DNA of 64,000 nt from Bacteroidota bacterium (GTDB lineage Bacteria; Bacteroidota; Bacteroidia; B-17B0; Aurantibacillaceae), in contig JAJNDK010000002.1 of NCBI GenBank assembly GCA_021156365.1, positions 613,182-677,181 of the forward strand. The letters run 5' to 3'. The notes under the pieces were generated by a model. The model was given only the letters and a program-made list of their open reading frames with translations, searched no databases and was not told the origin of the DNA. How positions within the stretch are numbered: position 1 is the first letter of the stretch; the number at the start of each line of letters is the position of its first letter. The translations under genes were made by a program, and so were the position numbers. Positions 1-8,842 of this stretch are shown here, in pieces.

Positions 1-130
1 CAGTGGCATTGCTGATCGCTTTACCATGGTGAGCAACTTTTCCTTTTATACTGGATTTGCCCCCCAGCCGGTTTTTTTTACAGGCTGTAAAGGCAAGCAC
101 AAGTAAAAGGCAATAAAAAACGTTTTTCAT
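1..130 (-). CDS. Partial lipoprotein, N-terminal end only
   Basis: The reading frame starts at an ATG complementary to 128-130 and runs off the left edge, giving 43 codons. The start reads MKNVFYCLLLVLAFTACKKN, a short signal peptide with a lipobox (FTAC), so the product is probably a lipoprotein. The residues after it (about 30-43, GKVAHHGKAISNAT) resemble the start of a carboxypeptidase-regulatory-like beta domain, but too little is present to be sure. It lies 19 bp downstream of the di-heme peroxidase gene on the same strand and is probably its operon partner. Function unknown. Confidence 0.6.
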   Translation of the reverse strand, partial: MKNVFYCLLLVLAFTACKKNRLGGKSSIKGKVAHHGKAISNAT

Positions 131-149
131 TTGAATGATTTTAAAATGA

Positions 150-1196
150 TTAATTCGGATCCTTAAACCGGGTGTCGTATACAAATGCGTAATCGGTAAG
201 CGTATTCAAAAATGCTTTCAGTTCCGTTCGTTCCTGTGCGCTGAGCTGTATCCCGCTTTGCAGCTGCGGATCCAGTGTTGGACCCTGTACGACACCTGAA
301 GCATAATGGTTCAGTACCTGGTCGATGGTATTGAACCGGCCATCGTGCATATAAGGCGCAGTAAGCATGATGTTGCGCAAGGTTGGCGTTTTGAATTTAT
401 AACGATCGTTCGGATCGGCAGTTACATGCGCTCTTCCTGAATCCTGCAAATTTATGTTCACTGCTATCCCGTTATTCCTGAACGCATAATCCGTAAACAA
501 AGGCTCTGTATGGCAGCTGGCACATTTTTGCTGATACAACTGATACCCTGCCATCTCCTGCGCATCCATATTCCCGCCCTGCTCTCCGCGTTTGTACAGA
601 TCGTACTTACTGTTGTAAGAATACATCATCCCCATGAACTGAGCCAATGATTTGAACATCCGTTCTGTCGTCACCTCTTCATCTCCATATGCATTTTTGA
701 ACAGGAGCTTGTATTTTCCGTCCGCATTCAGCTTTGCGAGCACATTGTTCATGTCCTCATTCATCTCTACCGGATTGGTGATGGGTGCAAGCGGTTGTAC
801 TTCGATATGATTGACACCACCATCCCACATAAAAGATGTATTCCAGTTCAGGTTGAACAGACCGGGTGAATTCCTTATGCCGAACGAGCCGTTGATCCCA
901 TGGCTAAGTGCATGCTCTGAATGTGCAAAAGCTACAAAATTCTGATGACAGGATCCACAGGAGATCGTATTGTCTGCAGAAAGTTTTTCTTCGTAAAACA
1001 ACTCCCTGCCCAGCTTGAATTTCTCAACGGACAAAGGATTGTTCTCAAATTTATAAACCGGTTGAGGCCAGCCAGCCGGCACCACCTGCTCAATATTATC
1101 GGCAGGTAGCACCGGCTTGATGGCAGGATCCACGCTACAGGAAGAAATCCCGGCAGCTATTGTGATCACAAGACCTATGTTCAGGACAAAACGCAT
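150..1196 (-). CDS. Di-heme cytochrome c peroxidase/MauG family lipoprotein (MbnH-like)
   Basis: A 348-residue exported c-type cytochrome. The signal peptide ends in a lipobox (ISSC, Cys20). Two heme-binding CxxCH motifs are visible, CGSCH at about 80-84 and CASCH at about 225-229, as in bacterial di-heme peroxidases and MauG relatives; length fits the family. The gene starts 2 bp after the stop of an MbnP-family gene. MbnP/MbnH pairs are known in which the MbnH di-heme enzyme modifies a tryptophan of MbnP, so the neighbour suggests that role rather than simple peroxide removal. The domain family is secure; substrate assignment is inference from context. A classical cytochrome c peroxidase is the alternative. 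Confidence 0.9.
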   Translation of the reverse strand: MRFVLNIGLVITIAAGISSCSVDPAIKPVLPADNIEQVVPAGWPQPVYKFENNPLSVEKFKLGRELFYEEKLSADNTISCGSCHQNFVAFAHSEHALSHGINGSFGIRNSPGLFNLNWNTSFMWDGGVNHIEVQPLAPITNPVEMNEDMNNVLAKLNADGKYKLLFKNAYGDEEVTTERMFKSLAQFMGMMYSYNSKYDLYKRGEQGGNMDAQEMAGYQLYQQKCASCHTEPLFTDYAFRNNGIAVNINLQDSGRAHVTADPNDRYKFKTPTLRNIMLTAPYMHDGRFNTIDQVLNHYASGVVQGPTLDPQLQSGIQLSAQERTELKAFLNTLTDYAFVYDTRFKDPN

Positions 1197-1198
1197 TC

Positions 1199-1978
1199 TT
1201 AGTTGTGTATATGCTCCACACTGAACATATCAGCATAATTATCTGCAATGGATTTGGCTGCAGCGCCTCCCATGTGTATCGTGTGGGTAGTTGCAAAGCT
1301 AACAGTTGTCGGTGATTTAAACCACTCCGCAATATCTGCTTTCAGGTGTATCTCTGGTGTTACCGTACTGCTTACATTTGCCATGGATCCGTTGAAAGAA
1401 GGAGTTAGGGTCTTCAACACACTGTTGGTTCCCGAAAAGCCTCCCATGTGCAACACCAGTCCATGATTAGTGGCAGGTGAAGAAGGTGAATTCCCTTCGA
1501 GTTTTGCCATGATATAGCCACTGCTCCAGCTCCAGAACATTCCTTTGGCAGGATCCAGCGCACCTGATTGTGCCCCTGAAACATTGCGTGTCGAATCTAC
1601 TCCGATCATAAAGCTGATGGCTGTATAATTACCAAAAGGCACACCTGAAAGTGTCAGGACTTTTGATGATGTCACATCTTCATCGATCAGGTGGTAACTT
1701 TCACTCTCCGTGAAAATAGTTCCGTCCGATTTGGTAAGCTTGATATTGCTGATGTAATATTTGAATTTGGAAACGGTGAAGCTGTCATTGTTGGCATTCA
1801 CATATGTTTCGGAGTTTAATACCAGCTCATTGGTATCCACCATGTTCTCAAATTCGATCTTCAACGATCCCGTCGTTGCGGCTGGTGGTGTCGGTGTTGC
1901 TGGTTCGTCAACCGGATCCTTTTTACAGGATGCGATCACGACCGCCACGATAACTATTAATAAAAATGTTTTTTTCAT
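1199..1978 (-). CDS. MbnP-family lipoprotein
   Basis: A 259-residue lipoprotein with signal peptide and lipobox IASC (Cys18), followed by a short Pro/Thr-rich linker. The body has the beta-rich MbnP look: an early LKIEFENMVDTNELVL stretch, FTVSKFKYYISNI, and the Trp-rich GMFWSWSSGYI segment at about 155-165 that is typical of the family. The multi-Cys motif of some members is absent; only the lipobox Cys is seen. It is the first gene of an apparent operon with the di-heme MauG-like gene 2 bp downstream. In characterised pairs a tryptophan of MbnP is oxidised by MbnH and the protein binds copper; whether that holds here is inferred. Confidence 0.82.
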   Translation of the reverse strand: MKKTFLLIVIVAVVIASCKKDPVDEPATPTPPAATTGSLKIEFENMVDTNELVLNSETYVNANNDSFTVSKFKYYISNIKLTKSDGTIFTESESYHLIDEDVTSSKVLTLSGVPFGNYTAISFMIGVDSTRNVSGAQSGALDPAKGMFWSWSSGYIMAKLEGNSPSSPATNHGLVLHMGGFSGTNSVLKTLTPSFNGSMANVSSTVTPEIHLKADIAEWFKSPTTVSFATTHTIHMGGAAAKSIADNYADMFSVEHIHN

Positions 1979-2237
1979 ATTCGTTTTAATAAAATTAAGT
2001 TCTACTTACGGGCACTACTAAAACACCTGTATACTGAGAAGAACTCAATACCGGCATTTTAAACGTACTACTCTTTTGGGATAAGATGTTTGAATAAATA
2101 TCCTTACAGCTCCTTTTATCTTTCTGTACGGGCTATTTTAAAAGAGTATTACACCCTTTCCTGTTGCTTCCGGAATACATAAAGATACTACATTCCCATT
2201 TCAAAAGGAATGAATTTAACATAAGAAAACAGTAAGT

Positions 2238-2624
2238 TCAGGTCAATTGGTCGGGTGGATGGAAAACACTCCCGGATAAGGAATAGTCGTAATTATTCCC
2301 ATAGATAAATACGGGAGCAGTGGTGATTTCTTCAAAATGCTGTTCCTCTTTTTCGGGGATAGTGCAGGTGAGTAAATTAAATTTATCCTTCAGGCCGGGA
2401 GGAAGTCCTTTGTTCTCCTTTTTATCTTCTTCCTGTAATTGTTTATTCAACTGGCAGGAGCCTTTACAGCAGGATTTCGGTTTTTTACGGTTTACACACA
2501 GGTTCTTAGCGATATACTCCCGGTTTGCTCTGAAATTAATGAGAATGGCGAGCTTGGCCGTACTTTGGAACAGGATCCCGGTCAAAATCGCTATGGCAAT
2601 ACATACCCTCATACAATGATGCAA
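2238..2624 (-). CDS. Small Cys-containing protein of unknown function
   Basis: A 128-residue protein with an N-terminal hydrophobic segment (about 6-30) and then a conserved-looking stretch, INFRANREYIAKNLCVNR, followed by KPKSCCKGSCQLNKQL at about 49-64 with a compact CC-x3-C cluster. I recognise this pattern from small Bacteroidota proteins often found near metal (copper) handling genes, but no function is established. It lies on the same strand as the MbnP/MbnH genes, 260 bp upstream of MbnP, and downstream of the terminator of the TonB operon, so it probably has its own promoter. Metal binding by the Cys cluster is a guess. Confidence 0.65.
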   Translation of the reverse strand: MHHCMRVCIAIAILTGILFQSTAKLAILINFRANREYIAKNLCVNRKKPKSCCKGSCQLNKQLQEEDKKENKGLPPGLKDKFNLLTCTIPEKEEQHFEEITTAPVFIYGNNYDYSLSGSVFHPPDQLT

Positions 2625-2664
2625 AGTTATGAAATTATAACGGTAAGAGCCCGGATAACCCTAC

Positions 2665-2701
2665 TAAAAAAACAAGGCCTGACTTTTTGAAGCCAGGCCT
2701 T
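2665..2701 (-). terminator. Rho-independent terminator of the tonB operon
   Basis: On the minus strand an 8-bp perfect stem (AAGGCCTG with CAGGCCTT, 2674-2701, extended inside by CTT/AAG) is followed by a run of seven T. It sits 21 bp past the tonB stop codon and separates this operon from the small gene at 2238-2624. Confidence 0.85.
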
Positions 2702-2721
2702 AAATCTATGAGTAAAACTGA

Positions 2722-3528
2722 TTAGTTCAGTTTGAAGTTGATCGGTAAGTTGAAGTAAACAGGAACAGTACGTCCGTTTTGTTTACCCGGTTTCCATTTC
2801 GGCATTGATTTTACCACCCGGATCGCTTCTTTTGACAAGCCTTCGCCGCCTGATACACCACGCAGAACTTCCACGTTACTGATAACTCCATCGGGCTGTA
2901 CAACGAATTTCACGAATACTTTACCCTGGATACCCGCTTCTTTTTCTACCTGCGGGTAGCTGATATTGTTCTGGAGGTATTTCATCAGGTCAGCCATTCC
3001 GCCCGGGTATTCCGGCATCTCTTCCACTACGGTAAAGATCTCCGGTTTTGCTTCTTCCACTACGCCCGGTCCTGTGTTCTCAGTTGGTATCACTATATCA
3101 TCACCGCCTGTACCTTCCTGGGTAACCGTACTTACGTTGGTTTCTACCAGTTCATCCTGTGGTGGCGGTGGATCTGTTTCCACTGCATCATCCTGGATCA
3201 CCGGAGGTACAAATCGTACAGTTTCAACAACCGGTGGTGGCGGCGGTGGTGGTGGCGGTGGATCGTTTTTATCGATCGGTGGTGGCGTAAGATCGATATC
3301 TGTCATAACGATCTGTGGCTTTTTTGTGTCCGCAAGGGAAATGTTCAGGTTGAGTATGAACCTGATCAGGAAGATCAGGCCTACAGCCACAAGCAGTCCT
3401 GCCAACACAAACATCACTACCCTGTTGTAGTTGCGTCGTATTTCGTAGGCTCCATAGAACTGGTTCCTTCCTTCGAAGACCAGCTCATTCCTTTGAGGGG
3501 AAACTACGTTGTTCCATGTAATATTCAT
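2722..3528 (-). CDS. tonB: Energy transducer TonB
   Basis: A 268-residue TonB. There is a single membrane anchor at about 40-62, then a periplasmic spacer with a run of about ten prolines near residue 95 and Pro/Glu/Thr-rich sequence to about 165. The C-terminal TonB domain (about 170-268) contains MPEYPGGMADLMKYL, ISYPQVEKEAGIQGKVFV and the closing PVYFNLPINFKLN. It couples the proton-motive force harvested by ExbB/ExbD to outer-membrane TonB-dependent receptors. It is the last gene of the exbB-exbD-exbD-tonB operon, 12 bp after the second exbD, and is followed by a strong terminator. Confidence 0.95.
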   Translation of the reverse strand: MNITWNNVVSPQRNELVFEGRNQFYGAYEIRRNYNRVVMFVLAGLLVAVGLIFLIRFILNLNISLADTKKPQIVMTDIDLTPPPIDKNDPPPPPPPPPPVVETVRFVPPVIQDDAVETDPPPPQDELVETNVSTVTQEGTGGDDIVIPTENTGPGVVEEAKPEIFTVVEEMPEYPGGMADLMKYLQNNISYPQVEKEAGIQGKVFVKFVVQPDGVISNVEVLRGVSGGEGLSKEAIRVVKSMPKWKPGKQNGRTVPVYFNLPINFKLN

Positions 3529-3540
3529 GTGCTCTGTTTT

Positions 3541-4209
3541 TTATTTTACTTCCGGTTTCGGTGTTCTCATGGCCTGCTGCAATACCTCGTATTCTTTCGG
3601 CATCATATCAACCCCTAATACACGCTTACCTACATCCGATATCTTCAATTCATCCATGATATCGATTGCGTTTTTGTAAGTGGCTTTATCGTCCGTTTTT
3701 ATAAGAACAGTGATCGCCTTTGTATTGCCCAAAACATCGTTCACCATCCGACTAATTGTAGTGTCAGCTGTTTTCTTTTTGGTCTCTGTATCAATGATCT
3801 TTTTCTTCTCATCAATTGCCCAAGCATTTTTTTCCTGCAACAATTTATGAATTCCGACTGCCGAAGACTGGGAATAATTTGTTTCTGTCAAAACGGTTGC
3901 TGGTTTACCGTCCGGATTTCCTGCCTCATTAAATTGACCGTAATACCAAAATACTCTGTCATTATCTGAAACCAGGAACGTAAGACCGTTTTTTACCTCT
4001 GGTGGTGGTGGCCCTGGAGGCGGTTTAGCGGGCAATGCTAATTCCATTGCTTTGGGCTTGCTGAAAGTTGACGTTAATACGAAGAATGTCAACAACAGGA
4101 AAGCCAAATCCACCATGGGTGTCATGTCCACGCGGGTGGACTGCTTCTTGGCGCGTTTCTTACCGCCCTTGCCGTGGCCTCCGCCACCGCCTTCTGCTAT
4201 CTCTGCCAT
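3541..4209 (-). CDS. exbD: Biopolymer transport protein ExbD (second copy)
   Basis: A 222-residue ExbD/TolR protein. A basic Gly/Lys-rich N-terminus precedes the hallmark VDMTPMVDLAFLLLTFF at about 28-44; its membrane Asp is the expected proton-path residue. The periplasmic part is longer than in short ExbDs and contains an insertion around residues 95-140. It begins 2 bp after the stop of the other exbD, which implies co-translation; two unequal ExbDs with one ExbB is a common Bacteroidota arrangement. It acts in the inner membrane with ExbB and TonB. Confidence 0.95.
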   Translation of the reverse strand: MAEIAEGGGGGHGKGGKKRAKKQSTRVDMTPMVDLAFLLLTFFVLTSTFSKPKAMELALPAKPPPGPPPPEVKNGLTFLVSDNDRVFWYYGQFNEAGNPDGKPATVLTETNYSQSSAVGIHKLLQEKNAWAIDEKKKIIDTETKKKTADTTISRMVNDVLGNTKAITVLIKTDDKATYKNAIDIMDELKISDVGKRVLGVDMMPKEYEVLQQAMRTPKPEVK

Positions 4210-4211
4210 GT

Positions 4212-4904
4212 TTAATGCGGTTTAGCTCCTTTGGCCGGCGCGCTTTCGCCACCTTCCATAGAAGTGATTAAGTTAAATGTATACAACTCCATATCGGTAA
4301 AGGTTTTGAAAACCGCTTTTACCGCTACGTATTTTACTTTTCCATCTGCTTTAATTGCGTAACGCAGCTTCTCTCCTTTGAAATCCTGTCCCTTCTCTTT
4401 TGCTTCATCACGTGCACGCATGTACACAGTGTTTGCCTGCTGCGCTCCTATCAGGATCCAGTCGTGCAATTGGTGATTACTTGCAGAGTCATTCGGAATT
4501 CCTTGTCCTTTCATGGTGATCTGTTTACGCTCTCCCTCCGTTGCATCCAGGTATTTTGGCAGATCCTTAATGTCTACTCCAAAGCTCGATAAGCCACCGA
4601 ATTTTTTCAACTGATCCGGTGTGAATTTTACTTTATAGTTTTCAGACATTTGTTTCAGGGTATTCATTTTCGCTTCAGCATTGCTGATACCGAAGAACGG
4701 ACGCCCGTCATTATCTATAGTGATCAAAATAGTGTTTTCAGGAAGCAATTTGTCCGAGTGTGAAGATGGAGGATCCACCACCACAGGCTCGGCCATACGG
4801 AAAGAAGCAGTAAGCATGAAGAAGGTTACCAGCAGGAAGGCCAAATCCACCATCGGAGTCATATCGATAGACGGTGAACCTTTATGTATTTTAATTTTTG
4901 GCAT
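4212..4904 (-). CDS. exbD: Biopolymer transport protein ExbD (first copy)
   Basis: A 230-residue ExbD/TolR family protein with the membrane motif IDMTPMVDLAFLLVTFF at about 13-29 near its N-terminus and a periplasmic domain behind it. It is only distantly similar to the next gene, sharing the membrane segment and overall plan, so the two are probably subunits of a hetero-dimer rather than a recent duplication. It lies 69 bp downstream of exbB in the same operon. Confidence 0.95.
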   Translation of the reverse strand: MPKIKIHKGSPSIDMTPMVDLAFLLVTFFMLTASFRMAEPVVVDPPSSHSDKLLPENTILITIDNDGRPFFGISNAEAKMNTLKQMSENYKVKFTPDQLKKFGGLSSFGVDIKDLPKYLDATEGERKQITMKGQGIPNDSASNHQLHDWILIGAQQANTVYMRARDEAKEKGQDFKGEKLRYAIKADGKVKYVAVKAVFKTFTDMELYTFNLITSMEGGESAPAKGAKPH

Positions 4905-4973
4905 TTTATCCTTTTTATTACTTTTCTGTTATTAAGATTCTCTTATTCTCCTTATTCCATAAAACCCCGGAAA

Positions 4974-5777
4974 TTATTTTCCGGAAGTCTGGAATTCCTG
5001 GATAATAGTGAATCCTGCTTCGTCCATTGCGTAAGTTAACTGATCTACACGGTTAGAGAACATGTTGTAGAACACGATCGCTAAAGCGGAAGACAAGATA
5101 CCAACGAGTGTATTTACAAGAGCCTCGGAGATACCGGTTGCAAGAGCTGCTGTATCAGGAGTACCAGCCGCGGCTAATGCACCGAAAGCACGGATCATAC
5201 CTACAACCGTTCCGATCAGACCGATGAGGGTACCAACAGAAGCACAGGTAGAAATAATCACCATATTTTTAGAAAGCATTGGCAGCTCAAGTGCAGTAGC
5301 TTCTTCCAACGCTTTGGAGATAGCTGCTACTTTCGCCTCTTTGTCCATGTTCGGATCGTTTTGAACGAACTGGTATTTCAATAAACCTTCTTTCACAACA
5401 TTTCCAAGAGAACCTTTTTGTTTGTCGCACTCTGCGATAGCTGAATCCAGGTCTCCGTTTGCGATCAGGTTTTTTATTTTTGCCACGAAAGCAGAAACAT
5501 TACCACGACCCGTAGCTTTTGCTATTGTGATCAAACGCTCGAAGAAAAATGTAAGCACTGTAAAAAACACACCTAAGAGAATAGGTACAATGAAACCTCC
5601 TTTGTACATGTTACCCCAGAAATTGATCGGGTGCCCTTTTTCTGGTCCGTCCGCATCGAAGTTGCCCGGACTTCCCAAAAGAAATTTGTAAACTAAAATC
5701 CCGATACCAAGACAAATTGCAATTGCCAAAAGGGACACAATAAATGAAAATCCGCCTGATGTTTTGTTGTTACTCAT
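4974..5777 (-). CDS. exbB: MotA/TolQ/ExbB proton channel family protein
   Basis: A proton-channel protein of 267 residues from the ATG at 5775-5777 (MSNNKTSGG); an upstream in-frame ATG at 5822 would add 15 residues and is less likely because the extra N-terminus is not membrane-like. Membrane segments are visible at about 10-30, 55-75, 155-180 and 200-225. The last two carry the ExbB/TolQ signature (CASVGTLIGLIGTVVGMI, then ALVNTLVGILSSALAIVFYN). It forms the inner-membrane motor with the two downstream ExbD proteins and energises TonB. It is the first gene of the operon. Confidence 0.93.
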   Translation of the reverse strand: MSNNKTSGGFSFIVSLLAIAICLGIGILVYKFLLGSPGNFDADGPEKGHPINFWGNMYKGGFIVPILLGVFFTVLTFFFERLITIAKATGRGNVSAFVAKIKNLIANGDLDSAIAECDKQKGSLGNVVKEGLLKYQFVQNDPNMDKEAKVAAISKALEEATALELPMLSKNMVIISTCASVGTLIGLIGTVVGMIRAFGALAAAGTPDTAALATGISEALVNTLVGILSSALAIVFYNMFSNRVDQLTYAMDEAGFTIIQEFQTSGK

Positions 5778-5839
5778 ATTACTTGTTTTTAATAGTTTTC
5801 TTGTTTTAATTACAGTTGCCAAACATACTAAATTACTTT

Positions 5840-5847
5840 CAAAAGTA
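5840..5847 (-). promoter_or_regulatory. Candidate -7 element upstream of exbB
   Basis: On the minus strand TACTTTTG matches the Bacteroidota -7 consensus TAnnTTTG 62 bp upstream of the exbB start. A second match, TATGTTTG, lies at 5820-5827. No clear -33 TTTG at the usual spacing accompanies either one. Confidence 0.4.
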
Positions 5848-6026
5848 AAAGCCCTGCTTTTTTATCTTTTTATTAAGTGTTTTTTCTGTTTTCAGCTTCT
5901 GTTTTGATGTATAACTGCAAATCAGACGCTAAATTATACATGGTTTCATAAAAAAACAGCTAAATTTTGTAAGTGGTGCGATTTACTGCATAAGTGGTCC
6001 ATTTTAGGGGGTTCCGTGTTATTCCC

Positions 6027-6034
6027 TATCTTTG
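6027..6034 (+). promoter_or_regulatory. Candidate -7 element of recO
   Basis: TATCTTTG, an exact match to TAnnTTTG, lies 16 bp before the recO start codon. This supports the internal ATG at 6051 as the true start instead of an upstream in-frame ATG at 5994, which would place the promoter inside the gene. Confidence 0.5.
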
Positions 6035-6050
6035 CGAACTATTTCGCCGG

Positions 6051-6776
6051 ATGCTCAGCAAGTCAAAAGGGATCGTTTTCAGGACCATACGTTATGATGA
6101 TAAAAAGCTGATCGTGAAGATCTATACGGATCTCCACGGCTTGCAGTCCTTTTTTGTAAGTACCGGTAAATCGCCCCGCTCGAAGATCAAAACCGCCCTG
6201 CTACAGCCCTTGACGCAGCTGGAGCTGGAAACCACACAGCGCGTCAACAAGCAATTTGCCAAGATCCAGGACATTCGTTGTTCCTACCACTATACGGATA
6301 TTCACCTCAACATCTATAAGAACACGATCTGCGCTTTTTTGAACGAGGTGCTGTATCAGTCGGTGAAAGAGGAGGAGGCCAACGAAAACCTGTTTGATTT
6401 TATTTCTGCCGCTTTCCAATGGCTGGATCAGAGCCGGGAGAACATCAGCAATTTCCATTTGTATTTCCTGATCGAATTATCAAAGCACATGGGATTTTAT
6501 CCGCAAAACAATTACACCAACGAGCATCCCTGGTTCGACCTGTACGAGGGAGCTTTTGTGGAAAAGATCCCGATGCATGCGAGCTACCTTGGCCCGGAGA
6601 GCAGTATCCTGCTTTCGGATCTGCTGATGGTGGATCTGCGGAATATCCGGTATTACAATATTTCCAAAGCCGAACGGGACGATATTTTGCAGAACCTGCT
6701 GCAGTTTTACCGCCTGCATGTGGCGGGGCTGCATGAGATCCGGTCGCTGGCAGTGCTGCGGGAAACGTTTGCCTGA
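6051..6776 (+). CDS. recO: DNA repair protein RecO
   Basis: A 241-residue RecO, the usual length. The start MLSKSKGIVFRTIRYDDKKLIVKIYT is the N-terminal OB-fold typical of RecO, and the remainder is the helical domain with LYFLIELSKHMGFYPQNN near the middle. RecO anneals ssDNA and helps load RecA in the RecFOR pathway. The zinc-binding Cys cluster of many RecOs is not evident, as is common in Bacteroidota. It is followed by a dispersed repeat and the ABC exporter on the same strand; porZ lies nearby on the other strand. Confidence 0.92.
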   Translation: MLSKSKGIVFRTIRYDDKKLIVKIYTDLHGLQSFFVSTGKSPRSKIKTALLQPLTQLELETTQRVNKQFAKIQDIRCSYHYTDIHLNIYKNTICAFLNEVLYQSVKEEEANENLFDFISAAFQWLDQSRENISNFHLYFLIELSKHMGFYPQNNYTNEHPWFDLYEGAFVEKIPMHASYLGPESSILLSDLLMVDLRNIRYYNISKAERDDILQNLLQFYRLHVAGLHEIRSLAVLRETFA

Positions 6777-6782
6777 TGGTTT

Positions 6783-6814
6783 CGCGCAGAGACGCAGAGA
6801 CCGCAAAGTTTTTA
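6783..6814. repeat. Dispersed GACGCAGAGA repeat
   Basis: A short intergenic motif, GCAGAGACGCAGAGACCGCA followed by AAGTTTTTAA, right after recO. The same family, as complementary halves, occurs at 45796-45900. It carries no gene. Confidence 0.55.
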
Positions 6815-6878
6815 ATTATTTTGATTTAAGAAGTCCACACGATCTGCGGCTAAAAAATCCTATCTTTACAGCTGATTT

Positions 6879-8750
6879 ATGAAAGATCTGTTCAGGGCAC
6901 TCAACTACGTAAAAGGTTACTGGAAGTACGCCTTGCTGAACATTTTGTTCAATATTTTCTTCTCGGTGTTTTCAGTGTTTTCCATCACACTGGTGATCCC
7001 GTTCATGGACCTGCTCTTTCAAACCAATGAGAAACTGATCGAATACAGCTCGAAAGCAGAACCGGTGCTATCGCTGAACGGCGATTCCATCAAGGATTTT
7101 TTCTACTATAAAATGTCGAGCTACATTACGCAGTATGGAATTGGCGCTGAACAGATAGCACAGGGAAAAAAAGAAGCTCTCATTTTTATCTGTATTTCGG
7201 TGGTAGTGCTGATCTTCTTCAAAAATCTTTTCCGGTATTTTGCTATGTTCTTCCTCGCTCCTATCCGCAACGGTGTGGTGCGTGACCTGCGCAACCGAAT
7301 GATGAAAAAAGCGCTGGCTCTTCCCTTATCATACTATAGCAATGAACGCAAGGGCGATATCATCAGCCGCATGACCTCGGATGTGCAGGAGATCGAATGG
7401 AGCATTATGCAAACCCTGGAGCTAATCTTTCGGGAGCCGATCATCATCATCGTTTCGCTCGCCTGGCTGATCGGTATCAGTCCGTACCTTACGTTGTATG
7501 TACTGATATTGTTGCCCGTTGCAGGAGCCATTGTAGCATTGGTGGGACGCGGACTGAAGCGTTCCTCTTCCCGCAGTAAAGAGATGCTGGGTGGTTTGTT
7601 CTCCATCATGGAAGAAACATTAGGTGCGTTAAAAGTGATCAAAGCTTTTACGGGTGAAAAGTTCATCCAAAAGAAATTTGAATCGATGAACCAGAAGCAT
7701 TACAAATTATCGGTGGGGATCTATCGCAAAACGGATCTTTCTTCGCCGGTAAGTGAATCAGTAGTAGTGGCAGCCCTTATGATCGTTATGTTCTTAGGGG
7801 GAAGCCTTGTACTGGCCAACAACGGGGCTTTGTCTGCCGCTGCTTTTATGGGTTATTTTGCCATTGCTTCACAGATCCTGCCTCCGATCAAACAAATTAC
7901 CGTAGCTTATAACAGCATTCAGAAAGGGATCGCTTCCGAAGAGCGCATCGACCAGGTACTGAAGGCCCGGCTGGAGATCATGGATCCGGAGCAGCCGGTG
8001 GAATTAAAAGAGTTCAAACATTCGATCGAATATAAAAACCTGTCTTTTGCTTATACAAAAGGCGATGCGGGCTATGTGCTGAAGAAGATCAACCTGCAGA
8101 TCGAAAAAGGCAAGACTATTGCATTAGTAGGCCAGTCCGGATCGGGGAAAACCACGCTGGCCGACATGCTGCCACGATTCTATGACCCGAGTGAAGGCGA
8201 GATCTGTATCGATGGCGTTTCGCTGAAAAATATGCGACTACAGGATGTGCGGAGCCTGATGGGGATCGTTTCGCAGGAATCGGTGCTGTTCAACGACAGC
8301 ATTCACAACAATATCGCTTTCGGTATAGAGACCGCCACCCGCGAACAGGTGATAGAAGCTGCCAAAATAGCGAATGCACACGACTTTATTATGCAGATGC
8401 CCCAGGGATACGACAGCAATATCGGCGACCGGGGCGGGAAACTGAGCGGAGGCCAGAAACAGCGTTTATCCATTGCCCGTGCCATCCTGAAAAACCCACC
8501 GATCCTGATCCTGGACGAGGCTACCTCTGCCCTTGATACGGAAAGCGAACGGATCGTACAAGATGCACTCAACAGCCTGATGCGAAACCGGACCTCGGTT
8601 ATTATTGCTCATAGACTTTCCACTATTGTTCATGCTGATGAGATTATTGTTCTAATGAACGGGGAGATCATCGAGCGGGGAAATCACCAATATTTACTGG
8701 GGCAGAACGGTACTTATAAGAAGCTTTTTGACATGCAGAGTTTCAAATAA
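6879..8750 (+). CDS. ABC exporter, MsbA-like (fused permease and ATPase)
   Basis: A 623-residue half-transporter. An ABC type-1 membrane domain of six helices (about 18-345) precedes the ATPase domain (about 380-620). Walker A GQSGSGKTT, the signature LSGGQKQRLSIARAIL, Walker B ILILDEATSALD and the H-loop IIAHRLST are all present, so the ATPase is intact. An insertion of about 45 residues between helices 1 and 2 (about 48-95) is longer than in enteric MsbA. The family flips lipid A-core or other lipids across the inner membrane; substrate here is inferred only. It starts 102 bp after recO on the same strand, with a TATCTTTA motif shortly upstream. Confidence 0.93.
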   Translation: MKDLFRALNYVKGYWKYALLNILFNIFFSVFSVFSITLVIPFMDLLFQTNEKLIEYSSKAEPVLSLNGDSIKDFFYYKMSSYITQYGIGAEQIAQGKKEALIFICISVVVLIFFKNLFRYFAMFFLAPIRNGVVRDLRNRMMKKALALPLSYYSNERKGDIISRMTSDVQEIEWSIMQTLELIFREPIIIIVSLAWLIGISPYLTLYVLILLPVAGAIVALVGRGLKRSSSRSKEMLGGLFSIMEETLGALKVIKAFTGEKFIQKKFESMNQKHYKLSVGIYRKTDLSSPVSESVVVAALMIVMFLGGSLVLANNGALSAAAFMGYFAIASQILPPIKQITVAYNSIQKGIASEERIDQVLKARLEIMDPEQPVELKEFKHSIEYKNLSFAYTKGDAGYVLKKINLQIEKGKTIALVGQSGSGKTTLADMLPRFYDPSEGEICIDGVSLKNMRLQDVRSLMGIVSQESVLFNDSIHNNIAFGIETATREQVIEAAKIANAHDFIMQMPQGYDSNIGDRGGKLSGGQKQRLSIARAILKNPPILILDEATSALDTESERIVQDALNSLMRNRTSVIIAHRLSTIVHADEIIVLMNGEIIERGNHQYLLGQNGTYKKLFDMQSFK

Positions 8751-8842
8751 GCAATGTTAATAAATAGTTAATTCGTTTTAGGAGGGCTATTGCTTTTATC
8801 ATTTTTTTACCTCAAATTGCTCTCTTGAAAAATCCGGCCAAT

